From contig NZ_JADPBQ010000004.1 of the NCBI RefSeq assembly GCF_015670405.1, positions 120,699 to 184,698 on the forward strand: a DNA stretch of 64,000 nucleotides, given 5' to 3'. This document shows, one piece after another, positions 19,056 through 28,291 of the stretch (position 1 is its first letter; every line of letters starts with the position of its first letter). The notes beneath the pieces are model-generated. The model had not been told where the DNA came from and searched no databases. It saw nothing but the letters and a program-made list of their open reading frames with translations. The translations under genes were made by a program, and so were the position numbers. The DNA is from Clostridium sp. 1001271B_151109_B4. GTDB lineage: Bacteria > Bacillota > Clostridia > Clostridiales > Clostridiaceae.

Positions 19056-19838
19056 ATGAGAAGAAAAATACTAACTGTAATTACCTTAGCAATGTCACTT
19101 TATATTATATTTTCATTTATTACAGGTATGTTAAGTGGAGTTTTTAAAAGCACACCTGAAAAAGATTATCTTGTGAAATTAGAAAATAAATCTTTAGATG
19201 ATTTGCAAGATAAGATAGATACTTATCAAGATAGTATTTTAAATGCCAAAAATGATAACACTGAAGATCAATCCATTGAAAACATGAATATCAATTATAG
19301 TAAATACTATGAAAATACTATTTTCATGGGAGATTCCATAACTGAAGCATTATCTGAATTTGGTATTTTAGATAGCTATAACGTAATTGCCAATAAAGGG
19401 GATACTGTTATAAAAGCTTTAAATAGTATAGACAAGCTTCAAGGTATTAATCCTAAAAACTTAGTTTTATTATATGGAATGAATGACGTTATTGCCTTTG
19501 ATAGCAATTCGCCTGAAGAAAGCTCTAATGCATTTAAAGAAAAATATATTGAACTTATTAATTCAATTAAAGCAGTACTACCAAAAACAAATATTTATTT
19601 AATATCTCCCCTTACTGTAATGGATAATGCAGTTAACACAAATCCTAGATTAACTAATGAAAACCTAAATAACTTTAGATTGAAAGTTGATGAAGTTGCC
19701 ACCGCCACAGGTAGTACCTATATAGATTTAGCCAGCGTAATAACTGAAAAAGATTATTTGCATGAGCAAGATGGAATTCATTATAAATATGATTTCTATA
19801 CATTATGGTTAGATTTTCTTATTAATTACATACAGTAA
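19056..19838 (+). CDS. Membrane-anchored SGNH/GDSL hydrolase or acyltransferase
   Basis: 260 residues from the ATG at 19056 (SD AAGAGGAAG). One N-terminal membrane segment and a coil-like linker precede an extracellular SGNH domain. Visible are block I FMGDSITEAL (catalytic Ser), block III LYGMNDVI (Asn), and the C-terminal DGIHYKYDFY with the Asp-His pair. Such enzymes add or remove acetyl groups on cell-surface glycans. It is first in a four-gene operon with DUF4358, MBOAT and DHHW proteins, so polysaccharide or peptidoglycan O-acetylation is the likely job. Confidence 0.85.
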   Translation: MRRKILTVITLAMSLYIIFSFITGMLSGVFKSTPEKDYLVKLENKSLDDLQDKIDTYQDSILNAKNDNTEDQSIENMNINYSKYYENTIFMGDSITEALSEFGILDSYNVIANKGDTVIKALNSIDKLQGINPKNLVLLYGMNDVIAFDSNSPEESSNAFKEKYIELINSIKAVLPKTNIYLISPLTVMDNAVNTNPRLTNENLNNFRLKVDEVATATGSTYIDLASVITEKDYLHEQDGIHYKYDFYTLWLDFLINYIQ

Positions 19839-19952
19839 AGTTTAAATTATATATAACAAAACTTACTTTACCATATAAATATTTTTATATAATTTAAAAT
19901 TTTCATAATTGATAAATTAATAATATTATTAATTTTATAACGAGGACTATAT

Positions 19953-20462
19953 ATGATACATAAATATAAAAAACCAAAATTTAACCAACAAAAAAAGTAT
20001 ACAAAATATTATTTACTTGAAATAGTTATAATTATCTCTTTATTCATAGGTTTATATCCTATATTAAGTATTAAGAGTGCTGATATGTCTGCAATAAAAT
20101 CTAATTTAGAACAAAACCTAAACTTAGATTCTATAAATATTGGAGATGAAAAAACATTAAAAAATTTATATTACATTAATATGAACTCTATTGAAGATTT
20201 CATATCTTATGCACCTAAAAGTAATATGGATGTTGAAGAGATATTAATATTAAAGTTAAAAAATGGCGCAAGCATGGATGAAATCAAAGAAAAAGTTAAC
20301 GCAAGACTAGAAAAACAAAGTGAAAGCTTTAAAAACTATAATCCTGAAAAATATAAAATCATCGAAAACGCCATATTAGAGGAAGAAGGACAATATTTAA
20401 TATTTATTATATCTGAAGATTCTTCATCTATATACAAACTAATTAAAGACAATTTTAAATAA
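19953..20462 (+). CDS. DUF4358-like membrane-anchored protein of O-acetylation locus
   Basis: 169 residues. A basic N-terminus and a single membrane helix (YYLLEIVIIISLFIGLYPIL) are followed by an extracytoplasmic alpha/beta domain of about 120 residues. It resembles DUF4358 proteins, which often sit beside MBOAT acyltransferases in Firmicutes. I see no catalytic motif, so a structural or substrate-delivery role is likely. The start has a GAGGA RBS. The gene is 114 bases after the SGNH gene and 23 bases before the MBOAT gene. Confidence 0.6.
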   Translation: MIHKYKKPKFNQQKKYTKYYLLEIVIIISLFIGLYPILSIKSADMSAIKSNLEQNLNLDSINIGDEKTLKNLYYINMNSIEDFISYAPKSNMDVEEILILKLKNGASMDEIKEKVNARLEKQSESFKNYNPEKYKIIENAILEEEGQYLIFIISEDSSSIYKLIKDNFK

Positions 20463-20485
20463 CTAAATAATTGGAGTGAATAACC

Positions 20486-21892
20486 ATGGTCTTTAGCAGC
20501 CTAATTTTTATATTCATATTTTTACCACTAGCTTTAATAAGCTATTATATTGCTCCTAAAAGATTAAGAAACACTATTATACTTTTAGCTAGTTTAATCT
20601 TCTATGCATGGGGTGAACCTATATACATTATACTCATTATTATATCAATACTTATAAATTATTTAGGAGCTTTAATAATTAGAGTACATATTAACAATAA
20701 AGAAAAATCTAAATTCATTTTTATAACAATACTACTTATAGATATAAGCATACTATTCTTTTTTAAATATTATGGATTTGCTATAGAAACCTTAGGATCT
20801 ATTATTGGTTTGGACTTAAAGGTTAAAACTATTGCTCTACCACTTGGAATATCATTTTATACATTCCAACAAATATCTTATGTAGCTGATATTTATATGA
20901 AAAAAGCAAAGCCACAAAGAAACTTAATAGATTTTGCGGCTTATATCACAATGTTTCCACAACTTGTTGCGGGACCAATTGTTAAATATACCGATATATA
21001 TAAACAACTTTCTAATAGAAAAGAAAGTATAAATAAGTTTGGAAAAGGAGTTCAACGATTCATCACAGGCTTAGGCAAAAAAGTAATACTAGCTAATAAT
21101 CTAGGCTTAATTTGGTCACAAGTAAAAGAATTAAATTCAAGTGATTTATCTGTTGTGTTAGCTTGGATAGGTATAATTGCTTTTACTCTTCAAATTTACT
21201 TTGATTTTAGTGGATATTCAGATATGGCTATAGGTCTTGCTAATATGTTTGGCTTTGAATTTTTAGAAAACTTTGATTATCCATACATATCAAAAAGTAT
21301 AACTGAGTTTTGGAGAAGGTGGCATATTTCATTAGGAGGGTGGTTTAGAGAATATATTTATATACCTCTAGGAGGTAATAAGAGAGGTACAATTATTCAA
21401 ATTAGAAATTTATTTATTGTATGGTTTACTACTGGGCTGTGGCATGGAGCCAGTCTTAATTTTATAGCTTGGGGACTATACTTTGGAATAATTCTATTTA
21501 TAGAAAAAATATACTTAAAGGACTTATTGAAAAAAATCCCTTCTATATTTTCACACATATATACATTAATAATTGTAATTATAGGTTGGGTCATTTTTGA
21601 TACGAGTACACTTTCTGATGCAGGTAACTATATAAAAATAATGTTTGGGTTTAGTAATAACATATTTATTGATAATCTATCTAAATATATATTAACTAAT
21701 AATTTTATCATTCTACTTCTTGGATTAATATGTAGTACAAAATTAATCAAATTTTCTACTAATAAAATTAAGTCTGCACTTAAAGAAAATGATATATTTA
21801 TAATAACAGCAATTAATTTGTTAATCCTAATAATTTCTACTACCTATTTAGTAGGAGCAAGCTATAACCCATTCTTATACTTTAGGTTTTAA
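20486..21892 (+). CDS. MBOAT-family O-acyltransferase (AlgI/DltB-like)
   Basis: 468 residues and about 11-12 membrane spans. The family's catalytic His lies in GLWHGASLNFIAWGLYFG near residue 320; upstream are the conserved FWRRWHISLGGWFREYIYIPLGG and MFPQLVAGPIVKY segments. It moves acetyl groups from cytoplasmic acetyl-CoA across the membrane to an extracellular acceptor. D-alanylation (DltB) is unlikely because dltA/C/D are absent. The partners before and after it (SGNH, DHHW) fit alginate-type O-acetylation. Confidence 0.92.
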   Translation: MVFSSLIFIFIFLPLALISYYIAPKRLRNTIILLASLIFYAWGEPIYIILIIISILINYLGALIIRVHINNKEKSKFIFITILLIDISILFFFKYYGFAIETLGSIIGLDLKVKTIALPLGISFYTFQQISYVADIYMKKAKPQRNLIDFAAYITMFPQLVAGPIVKYTDIYKQLSNRKESINKFGKGVQRFITGLGKKVILANNLGLIWSQVKELNSSDLSVVLAWIGIIAFTLQIYFDFSGYSDMAIGLANMFGFEFLENFDYPYISKSITEFWRRWHISLGGWFREYIYIPLGGNKRGTIIQIRNLFIVWFTTGLWHGASLNFIAWGLYFGIILFIEKIYLKDLLKKIPSIFSHIYTLIIVIIGWVIFDTSTLSDAGNYIKIMFGFSNNIFIDNLSKYILTNNFIILLLGLICSTKLIKFSTNKIKSALKENDIFIITAINLLILIISTTYLVGASYNPFLYFRF

Positions 21893-21904
21893 GGAGGTAT
21901 TTTT

Positions 21905-23098
21905 ATGGAAAATCCCCAAAAAAAATATAAAACTAAAAGAAATGAAATAAATAAAAGAAAAATCAAAAAATATAATAGATCTCTAAATGTACTTATGTCC
22001 TTAATATTTATATCCTTTATTACAGTTACAATACTTTTTAACGTTTTAAAAATCGATAATACATTCTCTGAAGAAGAAAATAGAGTATTAGCCACAATGC
22101 CTAAATTTACTATAAAAAGCTTCTTAAGTGGAGATTTTGTTGAGGACTACACAAAATATGTAGAAGATAATTTTGCTGGAAGGAAGGGCTTTGTCAGTAT
22201 CAAGACTAATTTAGAAAAGCTATCTGGGAAAACTGAAATTAACTCTGTCTTCATCGGAGAAGATGGACAACTATTTGAAAAATTTGAAGAAGGGCCAGAA
22301 GAGGAAACTGACGCTAAAATAGACGCCATAAATTCTTTTTCTGAAAAGTATAAAGACTTAAATATAAGCTTTATGTTATCTCCTACAGCTACTAAAGTTC
22401 TTGAAGAGAATTTACCTAAATATGCTCCTAATGATGATGAATTATCTTATATAAATACTATTTTTTCAGGCTTAAACAATAATATTAATACTATAAACCC
22501 ATATGAAGCTTTAATAGAAAATAAAGATGAGTACATATTTTATAAAACAGATCATCACTGGACAAGTAAAGGCGCTTATATTGCTTATACCGTAATGTGT
22601 GAAAAATTAGGATTAACACCAAACCCTATTGAAAACTTTGATGTTGTTACTGTTACTGATTCATTTTATGGAAGTCTATCTTCTAAAATAGGTGTACAAG
22701 ATAGTGAGGCTGACAGTATTGATGTGTACATCCCTAAGGAATCAGACTTTGTTGTGACTTATGTAAATGACCAAAAGAAAAGTACAAGCCTATTTGACAG
22801 TACATATTTAGATCAGAAAGATAAATATAGTGTATTTACCGGAGGAAATCAGCCCCTAATTAATATAAAAACTTTAGGTGATCCAAATAAGAAGTTATTA
22901 ATTATAAAAGACTCCTATGCAAATTGTTTCTTGCCTTTTTTAACTTCTCATTATGGTGAAATTAATGTAGTTGATTTAAGGTATTTCTATGATGACTTAG
23001 ATACTTTAATTGAAAATAAGGAAATAACAGATATATTGTTCTTATATAATGCTAATACATTTAATAGCGATGATTCTATATTAAACATTGGAATGTAA
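21905..23098 (+). CDS. DHHW/AlgJ-AlgX-like O-acetyltransferase partner
   Basis: 397 residues. A lysine-rich cytoplasmic tail and one membrane helix (LNVLMSLIFISFITVTILF) precede an extracellular domain. That domain contains the signature KTDHHWTSKGAY (near residue 216) and a later KDSYANCFLPFLTSHY serine motif. In alginate and related systems these proteins take the acetyl group from the MBOAT protein and put it on the polymer. The start has a perfect AAGGAGG, 12 bases after the MBOAT stop. It is the last gene of the operon. Confidence 0.88.
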   Translation: MENPQKKYKTKRNEINKRKIKKYNRSLNVLMSLIFISFITVTILFNVLKIDNTFSEEENRVLATMPKFTIKSFLSGDFVEDYTKYVEDNFAGRKGFVSIKTNLEKLSGKTEINSVFIGEDGQLFEKFEEGPEEETDAKIDAINSFSEKYKDLNISFMLSPTATKVLEENLPKYAPNDDELSYINTIFSGLNNNINTINPYEALIENKDEYIFYKTDHHWTSKGAYIAYTVMCEKLGLTPNPIENFDVVTVTDSFYGSLSSKIGVQDSEADSIDVYIPKESDFVVTYVNDQKKSTSLFDSTYLDQKDKYSVFTGGNQPLINIKTLGDPNKKLLIIKDSYANCFLPFLTSHYGEINVVDLRYFYDDLDTLIENKEITDILFLYNANTFNSDDSILNIGM

Positions 23099-23113
23099 TA
23101 AAACAAAAATTGA

Positions 23114-23143
23114 TAGTAGATAATTAAATATAATTATCTACTA
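23114..23143 (+). terminator. Hairpin ending O-acetylation operon
   Basis: Perfect 12-bp stem TAGTAGATAATT / AATTATCTACTA just after the DHHW gene. No T-run follows, so termination may be weak. Confidence 0.45.
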
Positions 23144-23194
23144 GCAAAATATTTAGATACTTAATTTCATAGTTTGTATCCATATATGACCTAA

Positions 23195-23326
23195 CTATCC
23201 TTTATATTTCTTAATTATATATTTCCTTATAAATTCTACTTTCATCATATCTATCTTTTGATTTATCTTTACGGCTGAATATCCCATTGGTAGAACACAA
23301 TAAGGTTTAATATTTTTAGGAAGAGC
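23195..23326 (-). pseudogene. Remnant of a nitroreductase C-terminus
   Basis: A 43-codon minus-strand stretch reads ALPKNIKPYCVLPMGYSA and runs on to a lysine-rich end and TAG. The pattern LP-x-NIxPxxxxPxGYxA is typical of nitroreductase-family C-termini. A stop lies immediately upstream and no flavin-binding N-terminal part is present. I read this as a decayed fragment in an otherwise gene-free 350-base gap. Confidence 0.4.
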
Positions 23327-23360
23327 TAATCATTCCTTTAATTATTTAGAATGATTAGCT
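23324..23360. terminator. Hairpin in 23.3-kb gap
   Basis: Perfect inverted repeat AGCTAATCATTC / GAATGATTAGCT with a 13-base loop. It has no T-run on either side and overlaps the edge of the nitroreductase remnant. Confidence 0.4.
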
Positions 23361-23449
23361 TTATATAGTTTTATCACTATTTTATATAACTTCATTTCAC
23401 TTTAAGAATAATATCCATTACTCAATTAATTATATTTATAATATTATAA

Positions 23450-24229
23450 CTAGGATAATGCCACATCTAAAATCATCATAATTACAAAACCTATTGCAAA
23501 TCCTATTGTCCCTATATCAGAATGATCTCCAATTGAGCTTTCTGGAATTAATTCTTCAACAACAACATAAATCATTGCCCCAGCTGCAAAAGAAAGAAGA
23601 TAAGGCATTACAGGTGTTAATGCTGCAGAAAATAGAATTGTTAAAATTGCACCTATTGGCTCAACAACCCCTGATAAAAATCCATAAAAGAAAGAGCTTC
23701 CTTTACTCATTCCCTCACTTCTCAAAGGCATTGATATTATGGCCCCTTCTGGAAAATTTTGAATAGCAATCCCTATTGATAAAGCAAATGCTCCTGCAAT
23801 AGTTATTGTACTTCCTGTATTCATGGCTCCAGCAAAAACAATACCTACAGCCATTCCCTCTGGTATATTGTGCAATACAACAGCTAGTACAAGCATAGTT
23901 CTCTTCTTTAGCTTTTCACTCTTTAATCCTTCAGGCTTATCATTATCTAAATGAAGATGAGGAATTATTCTATCCAAAATAAGCATAAAAAATATTCCTA
24001 TTAATACTCCAATTGCTGCTGGACCAAATGCAAACTTACCCATTTTATTGCTCATATCAATTGCTGGTATAATTAATGACCATACTGATGCTGCAATCAT
24101 TACACCTGATGCAAATCCAAGCAATGCCTTATTAACAAGTTTACTCATCTCCTTCTTCATTATAAAAACACAAGCAGCACCTAATGTAGTACCTAACAAA
24201 GGTATTAATAGCCCAATTAATATATTCAT
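23450..24229 (-). CDS. ZIP-family metal transporter
   Basis: 259 residues and eight predicted membrane spans. The metal-binding motifs of TM4 (HNIPEGMAVG) and TM5 (QNFPEGAIISMPL) are intact, and a short His-containing loop (HLHLDN) lies between TM3 and TM4. ZIP proteins import zinc, iron or manganese. GGAGG is eight bases from the ATG at 24229 and only two from that at 24235, so I prefer 24229. A perfect Fur-type box in the promoter suggests iron as the physiological substrate. Confidence 0.9.
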   Translation of the reverse strand: MNILIGLLIPLLGTTLGAACVFIMKKEMSKLVNKALLGFASGVMIAASVWSLIIPAIDMSNKMGKFAFGPAAIGVLIGIFFMLILDRIIPHLHLDNDKPEGLKSEKLKKRTMLVLAVVLHNIPEGMAVGIVFAGAMNTGSTITIAGAFALSIGIAIQNFPEGAIISMPLRSEGMSKGSSFFYGFLSGVVEPIGAILTILFSAALTPVMPYLLSFAAGAMIYVVVEELIPESSIGDHSDIGTIGFAIGFVIMMILDVALS

Positions 24230-24266
24230 ATCCATGACCTCCTTTATTAAAATAAATTATATTTTT

Positions 24267-24295
24267 ATGTTAACTCATTTGATAATCATTATCAA
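24267..24295 (-). promoter_or_regulatory. Fur box and promoter of ZIP gene
   Basis: TGATAATCATTATCA (24280-24294) is a perfect 15-bp 7-1-7 Fur consensus palindrome. It overlaps a minus-strand -35 TTGATA (24290-24295), with -10 TAACAT (24267-24272) after 17 bases. Zur and PerR boxes differ at key positions, so Fur is the best match. Confidence 0.8.
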
Positions 24296-24331
24296 TTATT
24301 CTTGTGATCTTTATAAATATTTATATATTAT

Positions 24332-24378
24332 AAAAAAGTTCCTGACTAAATATAACCATTTAATCAGGAACTTTTTTT
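24332..24378. terminator. Bidirectional terminator
   Basis: AAAAAAGTTCCTGA / TCAGGAACTTTTTTT stem with an 18-base loop. It separates the ZIP promoter from the large kinase gene. The 250 bases between it and the kinase stop hold no convincing gene; a 26-codon minus-strand frame (24377-24457) lacks an RBS. Confidence 0.75.
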
Positions 24379-24628
24379 ATTTTTCAATCATATATAATAA
24401 TGCTTTTTTAGCATTTTCAGTATTCTTAGAATCAATAAGTATTCCTATTATAGCCATAAAAATAAACTTACCATATATCTAATACATGATAAGTTTATTA
24501 GTTTATTTTTAATAATAATTGTTATCTTTTTTAGTTCCTCTATACTAAAACCCTTTATATTTCTTCCTGAAAAAAGTTATAACTAACATGGACCTTAGTT
24601 AATTCTAACTTCTAAATTTAATAAAAAC

Positions 24629-27600
24629 TTACTCTTCTAATACACTAGGAAGTCCTATAGTAAACCTACTTCCGTTATTAACTTCACTTTCAAGTCTAAT
24701 ATATCCTCCATGCAGCTCAACTATATACTTAACAAGTGTAAGCCCAATACCGCTACTACTTACCTTTGTAACATTAGCCCCATCCACTTGTGAAAATCTT
24801 TTAAAGATAAACTCTTGATCCTCTTCTGATATTCCTATACCTGTATCCTCTACAGTGATTTCAACGTATTGCTTAACTTCCGAAATAAATACATATATTT
24901 GTCCACCTTCTGGAGTAAATTTCACTGCGTTACCTAATAAATTTATCACACATCTTTCAATCTCAGTAGCATCACAATGTATTATTTTTTCTTCCATATC
25001 TGGATCAATTGTAAGTGTTAAGCCTTTATCCTCAATATATTTACTCATATTAAGTGCAGCTTCTTCAACTATATATACTATATCATTATTTTCTTTATTA
25101 ATTTTATAATGACCAGTTTCTATCTTTGAACTATCTATAATATCACCTATTATTTTTAATAAACCATCACAATTTTTGCTTATAATATTCATATATTTAT
25201 TTGATTTTTCCTTAGTCATAGCATCCTCTTTGCTAAAAGCATTTATTAATTGAACTGTTGATGATATTACATTTATAGGTGTTCTAAGCTCATGTGATAA
25301 GTTTACAAAATAATTATTTTTAAACTTCTCTGTATTTATTATTTCTTCACTTAATCTTTTATTTTCTTCTAATTGCTTATTTAATTTCATTGTTTTTTGA
25401 TTTACTAATTTCCTTAATATCTTAACATAAGTAAAGATATATAAAACTAATGCTCCTAATATAAAAATATATATTAAATAAGCTGCAGGTGTCTTCCACA
25501 TCGGATTTTTCACCCTTATATTCATAGTTGTTTCTTCAGTTAAATTACCATGTCCATCTCTAGCACGTATTTTTAAAGTATATTTACCTGGCTCCAAAAA
25601 CTTTATAGATAAATCACTATTACAATCTACATATATCCACTCTGAATCGATTCCTTCAATCATATATTCATAAGTTATATTACCCAAATTTCTATAATTC
25701 GGTAAGAAATAATCAATAAATAAATATCTATCATCATATTCTAGAATCAGCTCATGACCATCATAAATCACCTTTCTTTTCCCTATAAAAATCTCTCCAA
25801 TAACTACCTTATCATCAGTTTTTTCTGGCTCAACTATTTCTTGTGATTTAAAATATGTAATCCCTTTTGTACTTCCAAATATCAAAGTTCCATCTGAATA
25901 TATTACACTAGAATTTAAATTAAATTTACTTCCATATATACCATCTATCTCTGTAAAGTTTATAATATCTTTTGTTTCTAAATTTAATTTACTCAAACCT
26001 TTATTACTACTTATCCAAAGATTATTATTTTTATCAGGCACTATTGAATTTATGAAATTATTAATTAAACCTTCGGCCGTTGTATATGAAGTAAATTTCT
26101 CTAACTCTACATCTAATTTACTTAATCCCATATTAGTTCCTATCCATAAATTTCCCAACTCATCAAAAGTAATACAATTTATATTATTACTAATTAATGA
26201 TTCTTTATCTGATGAATCATTAATATATTGTTTAATAATACCATTTTCTTTACTATATTTAATTATCCCAGTATCACTACCACTTAACCAAATAATATCA
26301 TTATCCTTATTATCTGCTATAATATATTTTATATTACCTGGATTTATATTAGCTGCACTCAATTCATTGCTATAATATACTTTTTCTCCTGAATTAATAT
26401 CATAAGCATAAAAATCATTTTCAGTAGCTGTCCATATTTTTTCTCCATCATTATATAAATAATTCACTTCATAAAAACAATCTTGCTCATATATATGACG
26501 TGTATATGAATAATTTTTTGTATCAATTGATACTAAATATTTATTAGTGGTAATAATAACAAATTGGTCATTTATACTAAATATATTTTTTATATAATTA
26601 TCATTCATAATAATATTATTATCATCTTCGTCTAAATGAGTTATTAAATTGTCATCTTTATCATATATGTATACTCCCTCAAACTTTGTAGCTACCCATA
26701 ATTGTTCACCATGCTGTAAAATAGATATTACATCTTTATCATATAATTCTCCTCCTCCTTTTTCATCCATTTTTGAATGATTAAATTGTTTATTTCCACT
26801 TAATATATTTACTCCTCTATCAGTACCAATCCATATTACCCCATTACTATCCTGATAAAAGCACGTTATAACATCACTCGAAATAGAATTCGGTATTTCT
26901 GTATCTTTCTTAAACCCCTTTATTTCCATTAGATCTCTAAAATATACTTTTATTCCATCACTACTAGATATCCACATATTATTTTTATTATCACTCATAA
27001 TAAAGTTATTATTATATATATTTATATTTTTATCTTCATTATTTAAAATACTATTCATCTTATCTTCATCAAGTGTATACAAGTTTACATCATCATTTGA
27101 TAAAATAAATATTTGTATATCTTCACCATTATTTACATCATATATAATAATTCCTTCTTTAGTAGAAATCCACATATATCCCTTGCTATCACTCTCAATA
27201 TCATAAATAAACAACTTATTTTCATATACTTCAGTTTTGCTATATATAATTTCAGAATTTTCATCTATTATATTTATTCCCTTTTTTGTTCCAACCCATA
27301 TTTTATTATATAGATCCTCTTCTAAACATGTTATTGACGAATTAGTCAAAGAGTTCTTATCTTCTTCATCATTGTAAAAACATTCCACTTCCCAAGTTTC
27401 AATATTTATTTTCATTAATCCATTTGAAGTACCAACTAACATAATATTCTCTTCATAACTAGTATTTAATATTGCTGTAATTTCTACTTCTCCTAAATTA
27501 TACTTAGCATTCTTATATTCCTTAATCCGTACTACTTCATCAATATTATTCATTAAAATATCCAAACCATTATCGGTCCCAATCCATATATTACCAAGAT

Positions 27601-27898
27601 CATCTTCTGCTATAACATTTATATATGTTGAACTTAAGGAATTTGAACTATTAATATCTGCATTGTATGTCTTTACTACCTCGCCATCGTATCTATTTAG
27701 ACCATCTTCTGTACCTATCCACATATACCCTTTACTATCTTGAAAAATTGTTGTTATATATTCATTTGAAAGACCTTCAGCAATAGATAATTTATCAAAT
27801 TGTCCTTTTATTAATATACCTGCTGATATACTTTCAAAACTTGAAATATTAATTAAAATACATATTAATGCTGCGTTTATTACTTTCTTTAATCTCAT
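24629..27898 (-). CDS. Sensor histidine kinase with Reg_prop beta-propellers and Y_Y_Y domain
   Basis: 1089 residues. A signal peptide is followed by about 680 residues of two-component-regulator propeller repeats (many copies of the pattern DSKGYMWIGTEDGLNRYD). Next come a Y_Y_Y domain (about 715-790), one membrane helix (about 797-820), a coiled linker, the H-box NLSHELRTPINVISS and an HATPase ending in GIGLTLVKYIVELHGGYI. Similar sensors in Bacteroidetes are hybrids with receiver and AraC domains and often sense carbohydrates. Here the protein stops after the ATPase, and no response regulator gene is adjacent. It appears monocistronic. Confidence 0.88.
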   Translation of the reverse strand: MRLKKVINAALICILINISSFESISAGILIKGQFDKLSIAEGLSNEYITTIFQDSKGYMWIGTEDGLNRYDGEVVKTYNADINSSNSLSSTYINVIAEDDLGNIWIGTDNGLDILMNNIDEVVRIKEYKNAKYNLGEVEITAILNTSYEENIMLVGTSNGLMKINIETWEVECFYNDEEDKNSLTNSSITCLEEDLYNKIWVGTKKGINIIDENSEIIYSKTEVYENKLFIYDIESDSKGYMWISTKEGIIIYDVNNGEDIQIFILSNDDVNLYTLDEDKMNSILNNEDKNINIYNNNFIMSDNKNNMWISSSDGIKVYFRDLMEIKGFKKDTEIPNSISSDVITCFYQDSNGVIWIGTDRGVNILSGNKQFNHSKMDEKGGGELYDKDVISILQHGEQLWVATKFEGVYIYDKDDNLITHLDEDDNNIIMNDNYIKNIFSINDQFVIITTNKYLVSIDTKNYSYTRHIYEQDCFYEVNYLYNDGEKIWTATENDFYAYDINSGEKVYYSNELSAANINPGNIKYIIADNKDNDIIWLSGSDTGIIKYSKENGIIKQYINDSSDKESLISNNINCITFDELGNLWIGTNMGLSKLDVELEKFTSYTTAEGLINNFINSIVPDKNNNLWISSNKGLSKLNLETKDIINFTEIDGIYGSKFNLNSSVIYSDGTLIFGSTKGITYFKSQEIVEPEKTDDKVVIGEIFIGKRKVIYDGHELILEYDDRYLFIDYFLPNYRNLGNITYEYMIEGIDSEWIYVDCNSDLSIKFLEPGKYTLKIRARDGHGNLTEETTMNIRVKNPMWKTPAAYLIYIFILGALVLYIFTYVKILRKLVNQKTMKLNKQLEENKRLSEEIINTEKFKNNYFVNLSHELRTPINVISSTVQLINAFSKEDAMTKEKSNKYMNIISKNCDGLLKIIGDIIDSSKIETGHYKINKENNDIVYIVEEAALNMSKYIEDKGLTLTIDPDMEEKIIHCDATEIERCVINLLGNAVKFTPEGGQIYVFISEVKQYVEITVEDTGIGISEEDQEFIFKRFSQVDGANVTKVSSSGIGLTLVKYIVELHGGYIRLESEVNNGSRFTIGLPSVLEE

Positions 27899-28039
27899 GA
27901 ATCTCCTACCCTATATCTTGTATCTATTACATATTAAAATATTTCCAATTATATTATATAAAAACCAACATTTTTTTCAATAATATTATTCATTTTCGCT
28001 TTAATTTACCAAATATTTAATAATTTCTTCAAATATAAC

Positions 28040-28073
28040 AATAGACCTAGTTTAATATAAAACTAGATCTATT
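28040..28073 (-). terminator. Terminator downstream of HK gene region
   Basis: AATAGACCTAGTTT / AAACTAGATCTATT stem with a six-base loop, followed on the minus strand by a T-rich stretch. Probable end of the DUF4342-RR-HK transcript. Confidence 0.6.
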
Positions 28074-28115
28074 ATTATATTTATTATTTTTATCAATTCT
28101 AACTTTACTTTTTCA

Positions 28116-28290
28116 TTATTTATTCCTCAAGAAAGTTGATAACAGTGAACCCTTATTCTTTGATTTAACCTTTATATATCCACAATGTTTACTTATTATT
28201 TCTTTCTATTAGAATTGAGATTGATTCTTCTACTTCATTAAAATTACTTACCTCAATTGTCATTGATGGATTATTACAATATATATATCT
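28116..28290 (-). pseudogene. Decayed fragment, possibly of a histidine kinase ATPase domain
   Basis: After the HK stop at 28292, the minus strand reads NNPSMTIEVSNFNEVEES and onwards in one frame to a stop at 28189. It then reads KHCGYIKVKSKNKGS (28116-28190) in another. The second piece resembles the HGGYIxVxSxxNKGS end of kinase ATPase domains. No RBS or start is present. Reading it as a remnant of an older kinase gene is tentative. Confidence 0.3.
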
Positions 28291-28291
28291 T

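Noticed and set aside
20486..21892. DltB assignment for the MBOAT protein
   Set aside because: No dltA, dltC or dltD nearby; SGNH and DHHW partners fit glycan O-acetylation better.
24377..24457. 26-codon minus-strand frame next to a terminator
   Set aside because: No ribosome-binding site and no recognisable product; likely chance or a remnant.
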